From Tetrapyrgos nigripes (taxonomy: Eukaryota; Basidiomycota; Agaricomycetes; Agaricales; Campanellaceae): DNA of 64,000 bases. A model generated the notes under the pieces. That model was not told where the DNA came from. It was given only the letters and a program-made list of their open reading frames with translations, and made no database searches. Location of the stretch: assembly GCA_013368315.1 (NCBI GenBank), contig JAACJM010000218.1:1-64000 (forward strand), read 5' to 3'. A program made the translations under genes and the position numbers. The first letter of the stretch is position 1. The number at the start of each line of letters is the position of its first letter. Shown one piece after another: positions 43,601-55,865 of this stretch.

Positions 43601-45440
43601 TCTCAGCCACCTTCAGCACATGCTGTACCCATGCAATCCTTCATATTTCCATATCCATCATTCTTACATCATTCACCACCTAAGCCCAGAAACCCTCAGA
43701 GGGTTTTTCAATTATACCTATGTGCACCCCACCCTATTCTATTTCCATTTCATTTATTATGTCGATCATTCATTCTGTTCATCGCTCCACATCTATATTG
43801 TTGTTTAACATTTGATTTGTTTATTCTATTTACTGTTTGGGACTTGCAATTGTTTAGTATATTAGCTATAGGAGCATCATAGTTAGTTGCAGAGTCTTGA
43901 TACAGGAGTTGGTTTCACTACTTGTATATAGGTAGTGTTTTCTTGTACTCAAGGCTTAGAATTGATCTTGTTGTTGTTTCCTCTCATTCTTCTCTGCTTG
44001 TTCTGCATTGTGAATCGAGGAATATGTGCACTACACTTGTGCGTGGCGAATCTAGTCAGACGACTCAGGAGTCACAGTTGTCTCATATCCTTTACAGGGA
44101 TTCTCGTTCTACATTCACCATCCACTGTTGTTCTCCTTGATCTAGTTCCTTGTTGTCATCTCAGTTGCTGTACAGGCATGTAGATTGATCTGCCAGCAGC
44201 TCGGATCATTGGTCTCATAGGCTTAGGGCTAGTGGGTGAGTAGTGTCACTCCCTCTCACTGAAGCCACCCCTAGGTTCCAGACTCCTCCTGGGGCATTCT
44301 CCCTTCATCGATGAGCCCATTCAGCATCGAGAGGCTAGCCCAGCTCGAGGGTTCATGACACATGCACAGGTGATGGCTCCTTACATGCAAGCTCACCCAC
44401 ACCTCCATAGAGATGTGCTCAGGATTGTAATGCCTAGAGTCCGATAACCAAATTTGTGAGTCTTTCTCCTAGTATATCGGGGAATCTCAGCCTCGCCGAG
44501 ACAGGTCATAAGACTCCTAATATATGGGATTCTCGCTCACTTCGATTCCTCTCACAGGCTCATGGCACTATATCCGGAAGGTTTACAACATGAAACCTTC
44601 ACCCGTCATTATATACCCAAGTAGCCTATTGTCAATTTGATAATAAAGTTGTACTGCTAAACTATCGGAGAGACGTAATAAGCCGAATCATAGATTGAGA
44701 GTTCGACGCCCTAACAAAGAGAATGCGGCATGTTAGGCAATCTAGCGGCATCTCGCAGTCTACTCGCAGTTTGAATTCAAAACGGCATTATCCCCGGAAA
44801 GCCACGTGAGTTTTTTTTTCGTTTTTTAAAGCAAGCTTCCTCTTCATTCAGTGCGATCCTCAACTCCTCTCTGTTCTGGGTGGTGATCTTCTCTAAGAGA
44901 TGGTTTGATTCCATATCCATTTCTAAGCTCTTTCCATTCTTACCGCTTTTATTTTATCCTTTCTTTTCCCTTAGTGAATGGCCACAATTCAGCAATGACA
45001 ACGAACGGCGTAAAATCAAGGAGATTGGTAGGTGTAGGCAATGTATAAGTATTAATGCTGAAGATTACACAATAGAGTTTCAATTCCCTATTCTCACAAT
45101 CTACCAGTGGAATTTTACGACCGGTCATAGGCGGGTTATCCTTCGGGCCGCTAAACCGTCAAGGGCTGGGAATCAGAGAATGATAATCAATTCGGTACCT
45201 CCTTACATCTCCATCATTCTCCACTCCTTTCTCGGTTTCACTGCTGTATGCAAGCAACATTGGGCCACTGTCCGTCGCATTATCCTCAAGCTTGGCCACT
45301 ATGTATTTATCCTTGACTATGGTACAAGTACTGCAAACTAGCCAAGGATTGGTCCGCTCTCACTCAAGTGAGTATTGAATTTTGAATATCATGTCGCTTG
45401 GCATTCTAACCCTGGCGTTGGTCTGAAACCTGTGCTCTTG
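43601..45440. other. no recognised gene
   Basis: The DIRS 3' end should lie here but no terminal repeat was found. The 153-codon ORF at 44880-45341 shows no domain. Neither strand gives a convincing spliced gene. Confidence 0.3.
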
Positions 45441-45448
45441 AATTGCTT

Positions 45449-45738
45449 GCAATTTTCTCGTGCTATGACCTAGTCAAGAACACTCTCACAATATTGTTTT
45501 CAGGTTTATCGTAACACAGACCCAAGTTACGCCTATGTTTGTGTGGTGCAGCTCAGGGTATTGCTCATTCATCGGGTCGTTCCCCGTTTTTTGCAATTTT
45601 CTCGTGCTACAACCCAGTCAACAACACTGTCACAATATTGTTTGCAAGGTTATCGTCACACAGACACAAGCTACGCTTATGTTTGTGTGGTGCAGCTCAA
45701 GGTATTGCTCATTCATCGGGTCGTTCCCCATTTTTTTT
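45449..45738. repeat. tandem duplication, two units of about 145 bp
   Basis: GCAATTTTCTCGTGCTA begins unit 1 at 45449 and unit 2 at 45593. Both contain CTATGTTTGTGTGGTGCAGC and GTATTGCTCATTCATCGGGT. Three overlapping open frames here are by-products of the duplication. Confidence 0.8.
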
Positions 45739-45748
45739 GCACCATGTT

Positions 45749-46049
45749 ACGAGGCCCTTTAGGCCGAGTTAACTTATGTCGACCCCCCAATTGAGTATCA
45801 AGTCGATGCACCAGGTTCAGACGCGTTTACCTTCCCTCAACAGCCATCAAAAGTCATCAAGAGCCACTCTCTGAGACTCTGAACCACTATGGATACCTCT
45901 AATCCAAGGTGATTTAAAGGCGCTGTTACATTAAAATGGTACAGTATTGGGCTCTATCTAATTAAAAGATTTTATTACTGCATATGAAACTGTTCTACTT
46001 AAACAGGCCTCGTAATTTGCCATGCGAAGCGGTGGCACCTTTCCCCAGT
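45749..46049. mobile_element. MITE copy A (ACGAGGCC family)
   Basis: Left end ACGAGGCCCTTTAGGC; an internal inverted match GGCCTCGT at 46006; right part with CCATGCGAAGCGGTGGCACC. Related copies lie at 55617-55865 and 57039-57286, with fragments at 8746 and 60826. It ends about 200 bp before the orphan gene. Non-coding. Confidence 0.5.
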
Positions 46050-46250
46050 TCCTTACCAGGGCAACGTCGTTGTGCGTAGATTACCTTTTTTTCTCCTTTT
46101 CCTCTCTCGCTTTTCTTGGAGTCCAAGACAACGATATGCTCATAGATCTCAGATGACAGTGCTTCTGGTATAAATGCTGCCAACCTGTGAGTATTTGCCG
46201 CTCATCTTCACCACTCTCTGTCATCATCTCTTGCCTCTCTCGTTGTGAGC

Positions 46251-47619
46251 ATGTCCAGCGTTGAAGAAGACGATGAAATCCTTAGCCTTGATGATGTCGA
46301 GCCACTTGTCAAAAGTCTAGACGAAGTCACCATGGATGCGCTCGTTAGGGCCAATACTCACATTGGAGTCGCATCAGGACCTTTACAAGGAGATACGCCG
46401 GCTTCTATCATTCTCAAATCATCTGTCAAGCTTGGGCAAGATCAGGCATATTACTTGCATCACAGGTGTGTCATGTTTTCAGCTCTTTCATTGTGCGCTT
46501 GCGTACTGATTCTTCTTGACCGGAATATAGGAATGACCGCCTTGAGCTCAACTTTACCCTTGTGCCACAATCCAATGGAGCATTCAAGAATGCGCCAGAC
46601 AGTAATGCTGTCCTTCCTGCATATCTCAATCCCCTTGAGTGCCCCGCCGGTGTGGAAATCGATAACAAGGGGAAGGACAGCAAGATCAAACGAGCAATAT
46701 TTGCTGGGAAGGAATGGTCTTGTCTTGTGTGAGTGCTTTACGATGTCACTAATCGGTTCTTTCTGATGTTTACAAATTTTCAGATTCGATAACTCCCTCG
46801 AAGCAAACAAGGAACGTTCTTACGAATGGTCGGTCTCTGGCCCTCCAGCCAATGATTACTCTCTCGCGTTTGCCCAAGCTTCTTTCGAAGCTGTCGAGGC
46901 TAAGTTTAAGGTATGTGCTAACTTCTTGTTATGAATTGGTTTCTTAGGCCATTTATTTATAGACTTATGCTAAAGACACGCTCAAGATCACTGCTCGTCC
47001 CAATCCAAATGGGCCTGATGACAAGATGTTCGTCTGCTCAAAACGGTCTGTACTAGTTCCAAACACTGCGCTGCTCGATGTAAGTTCTCGCGTTACTCGA
47101 TCGGTGATCATCTCCTGAAATTTCTCAATGTTTAGGAGGGCCGGGCCAGTGAATACTGTGACCCTTACGGTCTTCTCACCAATATTGGCCCCGAAAAGGA
47201 CTTGAAGTTCAACCGAGTCCCGGAGGTCCTTGTCGTGGACCATGACGGCCGGAAGGAGTCTCCCATGTCCTTTCATGATCTTCATCTTCTTGGGAAAAGC
47301 ACGGTTCTTCAAGTGATTATGACTCCACGCGTAGGTCATTCTATAATCCGCTGGATCTGAACATTGACTTTGTTTTGATAGGCTTACAAGTATCGTAAGC
47401 AGTTGTGCTGGGATCTCCGCCTCCTCAGTGTGAAGGTCTTGGGCAAAGTAAGCAGTACGTGCTATGGATTTTTTTCAGCCTTTTTCACTGATTCTTTTGT
47501 AGAAAAGTGCGAGCCTTGCTATTAGCCCGTCAAAGGCCACACAAAAGCGCAAGGCCGTCTACCTTGAAGAGGCCACGAAGTCTTCTTCTCCGAGCAAGCA
47601 GGCAAGGATGGTGGCTTAG
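46251..47619 (+). CDS. uncharacterised protein, 344 aa, seven exons
   Basis: Exons 46251-46465, 46531-46728, 46784-46910, 46963-47079, 47136-47330, 47382-47447 and 47503-47619. All introns (65, 55, 52, 56, 51 and 55 nt) are GT-AG and the phases join to 345 codons including the stop. The first in-frame ATG is 46251. The protein is soluble with no signal peptide or membrane helix. An acidic N-terminus (EEDDEILSLDDVEP) precedes a mixed alpha/beta-looking middle. A basic C-terminus (KATQKRKA, then SPSKQARMVA) could be a nuclear-localisation signal. I recognise no named domain. No disabling mutation is seen, which is notable in a repeat-rich stretch. It could be a host orphan gene or an accessory gene of an unrecognised element. 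Confidence 0.75.
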
Positions 47620-49985
47620 TTGTGCTAGATAGATTACTTACTGCTTGCTTTTATTGATGCTGTCTCTGTAGTATTCATAATCTTTGCTCAATCTTACTTT
47701 GGTGTTTGATTCTTAGCTTCGGAGAAGAGTTCTACGCAGTCCATTGGCGCTGGCATTTATATTGAGAAAGGTTCAGCCCTTACCGCTTGCGGCCATACCC
47801 CGCAGTCATTTTGTGGGTGGGTGGGGGGAAGGGTATGTCAGTGCAGGGAAGTTTACCATCAATATATTTTTGGTCTGGCCAATTCTGGCTTCATTTGACT
47901 CCAAAACAAGAGGAAAAAAAAAACAATACAGAAAACCACTCTGGATCTGGAGATATCAGTTCTGGGTAGGTGAGGAGAGGGTATGTGCACTATGTGAGTG
48001 CAGGGAAGCCTATCTTCAATATATTTTTGTTCTGGAGCAACTTTGGCCTCAATTAACTTCAGAATAATGGGGAAAGAAACCCTAGAATTATAGTGAAGAA
48101 GGAGATTCAGGTCCAAGCGAGGACCCAGGGAAAACTGGTCGAGTCTCGGAGATGAGAGTAAGGCTGAAAGAATTAACGCGACCACGTTCACGTGACGCGT
48201 AGGATACGTGAAAGAAGGATAGAAAAAGGCTCAAAGAAATGAAAGACTCAGAGAAACAAGTAGGGGCTTGGAAGGCTCAGGCGGCTCAGGCTCAGGCTCG
48301 GATTGGGCTCAAAATGCGCAGAAAGGGAAGAATGACATTGGGAATACAGACATGGAACTATATACTCGTAGCTACGCCTGTGCATTCCAGGTCCAGTGCG
48401 ATCAACGTATGACTGAAACTGCCGTGTGTGACCAAAGTTACCGTTATATGATCGAAATTTGTTCAGAATCGAAATACAAGTATCATTTGCACATGGCATG
48501 GTGATTATTTTACAATGCTTCATTCATTTTCAATTCTGAGAGCAAGAAACTGCGCATTTAAGGTCTTGTACGAGCTGGTGTATGATCAAAATAGACCTTG
48601 TATGAACAAAATTCCAATTCTAGTGCCGTTGAATGTTTGTACAGTACATGTGGTTGATTATGTCAAGGCCGTAAGCTACTGTACATGCCAAGGAATGAGG
48701 ACAGTACAATTGTCTCATTAAACAAAGCACGAAGGGGTTGTATGCTATGCAAAAAGTAGAAACACCACACGGTGCACGGTCGTATCACGATTCATAAATC
48801 ACGAAATGATAGGGACAGCATGAGTAAAGGGACAAAAAATTCTGAATACAACCTGCAAGATCTCTTGAAATCCACTTCAGGAGTATCTCTGTTCGATTGG
48901 AAACACTTTCATTTGGAAAGCTCATTATGTGCAAATGGGACCAAAACATGGCTTGAACCACACTGTGCCTCTAGTAATGGTCATTGGTATTGAAGGTTTA
49001 TGTGGAATCATAATGCCTCTGTAATCCCTACACTCAATGGTGAGGTTTAATGCAGTGCTGATACACCATAGATTATCAATGCCATGCTCAGATGGGGAAT
49101 TTTGGTCAGAGATTGAATTTCAGTCATACAACTGAAATTTGATCATACACAATCAGAATTCTACCAATGTACGTATCTACTATTGGTGTAATTACTTTAA
49201 TAGACAGCAGAAACAGTCTTTTAATGTAAGAAACTCATGCAAAAGCACCCCTCGACCGGGGTAAAGCCCTAGCCGAATTTCAGTCATACACTCTGAATTT
49301 TGATCATACAAAAATTTTCCCCAATCATGGTGCACGCTGTGGTTCAGATTTTTGGAGAAGTAGGATCCCATAATGAGCTCAGCTCGAGTAATTATGTAGT
49401 AGAAAACAAGACAGACCATGTAGCAGACGCGTATTGGACGCGTGCGCGTCGCTGCGCGTCTCGACACGCCGACATGCACGTGATGGGAAAATTTGCTGCA
49501 TGGCAGCGTGGTCGGTTCCCTTCTTACACCACCTCTCCTCCTTTCTCTGCTCTGTTCCTTTCTGTCCTATCCAACCAACAGTATCCCCTGAAAGCCCAGC
49601 TCTACAGCCAAACTCAACCCTACCAGCGGTTCTCCGTACCAGCCTGATACCACCTGTACCCTCCATCGCCTATCATCCTCCACTAGATGATACTTCTAAT
49701 TCAAGATGAATGTCCAAAATTGACCATTTTATGACGGTTTTGTATTGACTCCCAAGTACATTGTGTATCACTCAAAGGATAATGACAAGAAATATCCAGG
49801 GAGTGCTCCTACATAGTTTAAGCCTATCCCGAACTTTTCTGAGGTCGAAAAATCTGTCGGCCCAACTGTAGCATTTTGCGCAAACGCGTCTCGACACGTC
49901 TCAACACGTCAACGTACACGTGACACAGAAGTTGCTGCGTGTTGACACGTCAGTTCCCCGTCAGTTTCCCGTCAACACTGTTCCT
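47620..49985. other. non-coding, with one imperfect direct repeat
   Basis: No gene is recognised. A block with GGGTATGT, GTGCAGGGAAG and TCAATATATTTTTG occurs at about 47833-47920 and again at about 47977-48062. The motif CGCGTCTCGACACG occurs near 49448 and again near 49885. Short ORFs lack domains. Confidence 0.4.
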
Positions 49986-50121
49986 ACTAAACGCTATCCA
50001 CCCACCAAATTTCACGGGTCACGTGCCATATTCACAGGGCCACCGCCGCGTCTGTCTCGCGTCGGACAAGTCCATCGTCGCGTCCTCTGGCCCCGGTTCC
50101 TTAAGCACGGGGCTATGGCTT
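49986..50121 (+). repeat. MULE left TIR
   Basis: 136 bp, nearly identical to the complement of 53717-53852. Confidence 0.9.
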
Positions 50122-50343
50122 GAAATGATTTCGTAAAAACATAGTAGATAGTGCATGTATGAGTAGAATGAGGCAATTTAATGCGGCTTTTAAGAACTGA
50201 TATCCAACTGATATCAAGTTTTGCTGCCTGGACCAAGCCTGGACTCAGAGGGCGCAGCCAAACAAAGTCAAAGAACCCGTTTTTTTCGACGTCAACACGC
50301 TATTCATTCCCTGTCGTTTCTAATCCCACGCCGATCCGATACC

Positions 50344-53300
50344 ATGGAGTACTCTATGGACTCGGTATCTCCTGATGGGGTGGTGCTACGCTATTGCTCT
50401 GGGTGCAAGACTAGGAAACCGCGCAACACCCAATTCAAAGTTAGCAAAAACAAACCTGGCGGATATGCTAAACAGTGCTTCGTATGCTCTGCGAGAGTTA
50501 CCAAGTCCGTGAAGAAGTCTCGCATGGATCCAGCCCCTATTCCAGCCACTTCTACTTCAGAACCTTCTTCGGACTCACCTGCCAACGCACTAGCTAATGC
50601 AAATGGCCCGGACTCTGATTCTAAAGTATTTGATGCAGATGAGTTTGTGGGATTAGGAGTTATTCATTATGAGTCGCTATTTCAGAAGCTTCCGGACAAC
50701 AACAAAGCATACTCCTTCACTGCTATTGTTGACTTGACTGGTCTTACTGACAGTGAGAGACTCCGAGAGAAGGCTGATGACTTTGTGGCACTGTTTTGGG
50801 AGAAAACTCAAATGCGATTTGAGTAAGTCCATTTTCGAAGTTTTTATTCCTGAAATAATGTATAAATACAGATATGAGGGCAAATACAGTCACGTCAACA
50901 CCCCTTCGACACGCTTCAAGTACAGCTGTGCGCAGACTGCTTCTCGCCAGTCCAAACCCGCAAAGCGTACTGATGTCCGCAATCGGGACAAAGGCTCCAT
51001 GGACACCTTTGACTGTCAAGGATGGCTGCATATCACTGTCTTTGAAGATAGTGAACAAGCTTTCATCAAGTTCAAGCATCACAAGGACCACTGTGACTAT
51101 CCAAAAAACGACTGTCCCAGATGATATTCAGCATTTTGTTGAGGATAACTTTAAGATGAGTACTTCTGCAGTATGTGACTTTTTTTTATCAACTCGTAAT
51201 TGACTGTACTAATTATCTATTCATGAAGCTGTGGAGCGAAATTCTCGGCAAATTTCCGAATCCTGCTGTTCGTCGTCGTGATGTCTATGCTATCACAAAT
51301 GCAAAAAAGAGTCAGTGATGGAAGCGGGATCCAGATGAGGTGAAGTCTGCGAAGATTCTTTTGGAGGAGTCTAGCAAGAAGAGCAATGATTCAGGTAACC
51401 ACTATACTGTTGAGGCAATCGACTTGTCTTCGGTTGAGGGTTACATAGGACTTGCATTCACTCTTCCTGATGTTCTTCTTAAGTGGGGTGGTCAAATCCG
51501 AGAAATCTCGTTGGACTCAGCATGTAAGATTTTATTTGATTTGAATGCACTCAATGATAATCATAATCTATTTATTCCAGGGAATACAAATGGGTCGCAT
51601 TACGAGCTTTATGCTCTTATTGGAGAGCTATATGGATCTGGTTGTCCTTTGGGATACCTTCTGCTTCAGTCCCCAACTGAAGGTAAACCTGGAGCAAAGG
51701 AGAAGTATATCCATTCTTTTCTGGAGCACTTTAAAGTGAAGCACGATCTGAAGCCCATTTTTACGCTGACAGACAAAGATCTTTCCGAGATCAACGCCTT
51801 TCTCAAAGCATTTCCCCAGGCAAAACACCAGCTTTGCTTCTGGCATGCTCTCCGAGCAGTCAAATCATGTCTTAGTGTCTTGAGGCGATCGCCAAAGTAC
51901 TATGACGTGAAAGAGGCTAGGAACGAGTTTGGTGATGAAATTGACAAGAACTTTGTGCCAGTTGGACAAGTTTCTGAAGCAGAACGTGTAGTCAGTCATC
52001 AATCGAAACTTTGATTTTCTCTTGCTCTGATCTACTCATTTCAGAATTTTGTGGTGTCTCAAACCATGATTCCACGAGTCACTATACGTATTGGTGGTGT
52101 CCTGCAGAACACTGCTCCCCCAAAGCCTCGTCTTACCATTCGACTGAAACCTCTGTCCGAAGTCACCTCGAAGTCCTCCGAGTCAATGGATCAATCTGGT
52201 GATCTTGACGAAGATGAGATTATGGATGATCCTGCATTTGATAAACTGCTTGATGACACAGAAACAGATGAAGAGTTTGGATCAGAGTATATGTTTGATG
52301 CTGATGAAAAATGCTCAAAAGATCCAAGTTATGTCTTCTGTCCTGCTCCTCATCGTAAACAGCTTCTTCATCTATTCACTCGACATTTCTGCCAGCACCC
52401 TATATTCCCAGAGCGCTTCCAAACTGAGTCTATGACTTCAGAGGAAATTCGACGAAATGCAGTTCTGGAGATGTATCAGTTCTGCTACGTTCACGGCTTA
52501 CGAGAGGTGTGGGGATACATGTGGATTCTTGGTATTGTCCCAAGATGTGGCGACTGTGGGCCCGCTCAGCAGGTCCCGACTATTTGTCCCGCCTCCGAAC
52601 AACCATGAATGTGGAAAATTTCTGGAAACAGCTCAAACATGATAATCTCCATCACCTCCTTCATCCCCGACTTGATCAACTCGTTTGGATCCTTATTCAC
52701 GAGGTTACCCCATCGTATATGCACCGCATAGCACAACTCGAATCCACCTTTATGATCGGAAAGTCCCAGCCACTTACAAATTACCAACGATATTTCAAAA
52801 CAGATTGGAAAAAGCTTTTATCTCAGCCGGCATCAAAACGTGCGGACTATGCTACTGATGTGTATGCATGGATCTGTAACTGCGGGCAACAGAAGTACAA
52901 CCGACACTGCTTGTGCAAACACCTCGTTCAGGCTGTTGGACTACCATCTCCCCGATTTTTTCAACACGTCATTCGACGCCGGACCTGCCCCATTTACCGT
53001 CATCCAGAGCTGGTTCCCCTTAATATGCCTCCACGGATGTATAGTGATATGGATGATGGGAGTATCACTGACGGTGATGATCAGATTTGGCTTGGTGACA
53101 AAAGTCAACTTATTGATGGACAGTGGCGGGAACTTACTTCCGGAAGTGTTCGCGGTACCAAGCGCAGAGCATCTTCAGTCTCACGATCGTCACCAGAGTT
53201 AGGGGCAAGCACTGGAGCAAGCTCTCCAATTGGCTATGGAAGTGATGGCGAGGATGTGAGTACTAATTGATATTATGATTATAATTCCTCCATTTTTTTT

Positions 53301-53605
53301 ATGAACCCGGACTCATCTACTGTTATAGATTGACAAAGATATTGAATATGCAACAGATCTTATTGAGACCCTACGAAATGCGGCCAACATTATCGAAGCG
53401 CAAATTCCTCACAAAAATCGTTTATGGCTCAAGAGCCTTCACACGCGCGAAATTGGCCGGGATATCTCTCATTTTGTAAAAGATGTGCGGGAATTTGAAA
53501 GCCCAAGGGGGAACAGGGAGACCACATGGGCTAGAAAGCAGAAAGGAGACAATAGAAGGGTTGCAAACACTATGGGATATCAGATTGAGGGCTCTTCGAA
53601 GTGAG
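50344..53605 (+). pseudogene. MULE transposase with SWIM zinc finger, frameshifted
   Basis: It starts at ATG 50344 with a Cys-rich N-terminus (CSGCKTRKPR, QCFVC). Introns are likely at 50824-50871, about 51523-51580, after 51987, and about 53255-53328. The catalytic region has D in SLDSA (about 51517), D in LTDKDLSEI (about 51765-51791), HQLCFWHALRAVK (51828) and a Glu expected before the SWIM domain, which reads CNCGQQKYNRHCLCKH (52878-52923). Damage: a frame change in an A-run near 51102-51110, an in-frame TGA at 51316-51318 that can derive from CGA, and a one-base loss near 52520 just before WYCPKMWRLWARSAG. A Gly/Ser/Asp-rich tail closes it. Non-functional as read, but recently so. Confidence 0.85.
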
Positions 53606-53716
53606 CCCAGCCTTTGCTAGTAGTATTGAAGGACTTCTTGACAGTTAAATAGTTTTTTTTATTCTCTAATCCACCTAATACATGCTCAATCTATTATATT
53701 TTTACGAGTTTATTTA

Positions 53717-53852
53717 AAGCCATAGCCCCGTGCTTGAGGAACCGGGGCCAGAGGACGCGACGATGGACTTGTCCGACGCGAGACAGACGCGGCGGTGGCC
53801 CTGTGAATATGGCACGTGACCCGTGAAATTTGGTGGGTGGATAGCGTTTAGT
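53717..53852 (-). repeat. MULE right TIR
   Basis: 136 bp, nearly identical to the complement of 49986-50121. Confidence 0.9.
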
Positions 53853-53861
53853 ACTGTTCCT

Positions 53862-55074
53862 TCCTCTACTCTCCTGCTCTCCACCTTTCCCTTCCCTCGT
53901 CCTTTCTGCCAGACTCGGAATCCTCACTCAAGGGCCAAGAGTGCTCTGGCACATGACTCTACTCTCGTTCTCCAACAAAATAGGCAGGTTTTGGCGACTA
54001 TGGAATATGAGGTGAAACTTTGTGGTCTAAGCGTGGTGATGTTGAAGCTCTTGGTTCGTTGGCAGAGTTTGCAGAGGTGCGTAAAAAGCGTATGCTGAGT
54101 ATCAACGTGATGTACGTGAGGATGATGGATGATTGTAGGACTAAGTGGGAGAAGCTGCATGCCAATTTCCTCGCTGGTGAAGGCCCTATTAAATTAGAAG
54201 ATGAGGCATTCACATTTGTATAGTTTACGATGTAGTTACAAAACTGTCGGTACGGTAATGATTGCTATGTTATGATTGCTATTTTGGGTAATTCAGCGCA
54301 ATGCATGGACCTTGGTCGAGAGTCGTGGACCTCGCTGGTACATGGCCTGATACTCCTTGAGACCTTGAGGCCTGAGTAAGCCGTGAGTGTTGTGTACCTA
54401 TGGATAGCTCTGGTTATTTTGGCGGTAAGCTTTATAAAAGTGCCTATGGTTGAACCACAGCTTTTATAAAACGGTTTGCATGGTTGCGCCATGGATTTTA
54501 TAAAGCTCCCGCGTCATGGGGTGGCCTTGCCAGCATAGCTTGGCCTCTACCCCCAGTTACTCTACTCTCAAGCTCACGAATTCATGCGCAGAAGACATTT
54601 GCATGGGATGATATGGGTCAACGAGAGTCGCGAGTCGCGTCGGTGTGACATTTGACGCTCCATGTTAGTCGGGCAACTTTGCGAACGACTCACAAATTGA
54701 TCTGTTATTGCTCGCCTGGAATTCAGATACAACACCGTCTTGGAATACAATATCTACCGTCACGGTTTGGTCGCTGACACATTAGATCTCAGACCAAGTA
54801 GCAGATGTAGATGTATGCCGTGCCGGGCTACACAGCACCTACAGCCGGCCGTTCTTCAGAGGAACCATCTATCTATCTATCCGGTAGTATGTCACAAACG
54901 ATTTTTTTCTTTTTTGATTTTATACGAAGTAGAGAAGAAACACCCGCAGCACAGATAACACATCTCACTCGATTCCAGAAGTTTCTACAGGACATTATTC
55001 AGTTAGAGATTAATGGTAGAGGGCTAAAAAAGTATCAATCACCAGAAAATATCACTTTTCTTCATCCATACAAC
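53862..55074. other. no recognised gene
   Basis: The plus ORF at 54020-54223 (acidic/basic, coiled-coil-like) has no known family. Near 54430-54510 the motif TTTATAAA recurs three times about 35 bp apart. Nothing else is supported. Confidence 0.3.
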
Positions 55075-55328
55075 TCAAGGGCAGTCCGAGTCCTTGGGAC
55101 AAGCTGTGGGCAGGATGAGGTGGATATAATCATATATATCGTAAAAAGACACGTACTGGGTCCAACCTCAAGCTCGCCAGCTAACATGAGAGACAAGTAA
55201 TTTTTTGAGCATAAGCATCAGCTATAGCGAATGGTATCCCACCTTCAACGGGTGCAGCGATAGTCTGAGTGGCCACTGCAAGAACAAGCAGCCAGGAGAA
55301 AAAGGTAACGTTGAGCTTGAAAAGCATT
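55075..55328 (-). pseudogene. second copy of the secreted peptide precursor, different CX5C-Pro core, start frameshifted
   Basis: Minus strand, exons 55328-55243, 55180-55157 and 55103-55075, with introns at the same positions as in the 22334-22590 gene (62 and 53 nt, GT-AG). The leader region is nearly identical at DNA level. However, a fifth T directly after ATGC shifts the frame, and the shifted frame stops after about 28 codons. In the original frame exons 2 and 3 give AGELEVGP, then TCPKDSDCP and stop. The C-terminal CX5CP pattern is kept while the residues between the Cys differ. The extra T may be a real lesion or a sequencing error. The promoter TATA is conserved. Confidence 0.7.
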
Positions 55329-55383
55329 ATTGATTTCGATGATACCGTGACTGGTTGGTATTAGTGAGCAGCGAGGAGGACGG

Positions 55384-55391
55384 TATTTATA
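55384..55391 (-). promoter_or_regulatory. TATA box of the second peptide copy
   Basis: TATAAATA on the minus strand, 56 bp upstream of the ATG at 55328, in the same flanking sequence as at 22258-22265. Confidence 0.65.
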
Positions 55392-55616
55392 CGAATGCTC
55401 CAGGTCAATAGTGAAGTCCTGGCGACCGTTAACTATACTCGAAGTGGAAACTTGGTCAAGACCCACCCACCAGAATAATCAGCTTCTCCGGCCGTACGCG
55501 GAGATTCAGGGTAATGATATTAGTGACTTGACTGATCCAGGTACGTAGAAAGCTCAGACAGAACATCTAATTGGGCCTTGACCTCAAGATCGGGTAAGAA
55601 GCACCAGTTACCAATT
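55392..55616. repeat. inverted duplicate of the region upstream of the peptide gene
   Basis: Matches the complement of parts of about 21770-22257, including GTAATGATATT (55511) and AAGCTCAGACAGAACATCT (55551). Confidence 0.6.
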
Positions 55617-55865
55617 ACGAGGCCCTTTTAAGGGACTCGTACTTACAAACCTGCCGTTTGCTGTGTGGCTATGCTGAAATGGTCCACCGATTCGGCTATC
55701 TTTTGCATTCCGATCCCGATGTCGGCAATTGCCATATTGGCATCACCTTGGCATCACGATTCAGTTTGCACACCAATTGCACACCATGCCGGTCTCATCA
55801 CAATTTACACTAGATTTGGGCCTCGTTATCGTGCCATGCGCAGCGATGGCCCACATTTCCCTCGT
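55617..55865. mobile_element. MITE copy B, 249 bp
   Basis: Starts ACGAGG and ends CCTCGT. It sits inside a copy of the foldback array, whose uninterrupted version (GTTACTAATGAGCGATCC near 20990) shows the empty site. Copy C at 57039-57286 has almost the same length. Confidence 0.65.

Larger units (their letters stand above)
49986..53852 (+). mobile_element. MULE (Mutator-like element), 3.87 kb
   Basis: The 136-bp TIRs (49986-50121 and 53717-53852) start ACTAAACGCTATCCACCCAC. A perfect 9-bp TSD, ACTGTTCCT, is at 49977-49985 and 53853-53861. The interior encodes a MULE transposase with a SWIM zinc finger on the plus strand. The intact ends and TSD suggest a fairly recent insertion, though the transposase is broken. 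Confidence 0.95.

Noticed and set aside
44880..45341. 153-codon plus ORF
   Set aside because: No domain, no homologous neighbour, composition not clearly coding; left unannotated as a gene.
45535..45794. Three overlapping ORFs of 75-83 codons
   Set aside because: Produced by a tandem duplication of about 145 bp read in three frames.
55245..55466. 73-codon minus ORF over the second peptide copy
   Set aside because: It reads the signal-peptide exon in a shifted frame because of one extra T; it is not a separate gene.
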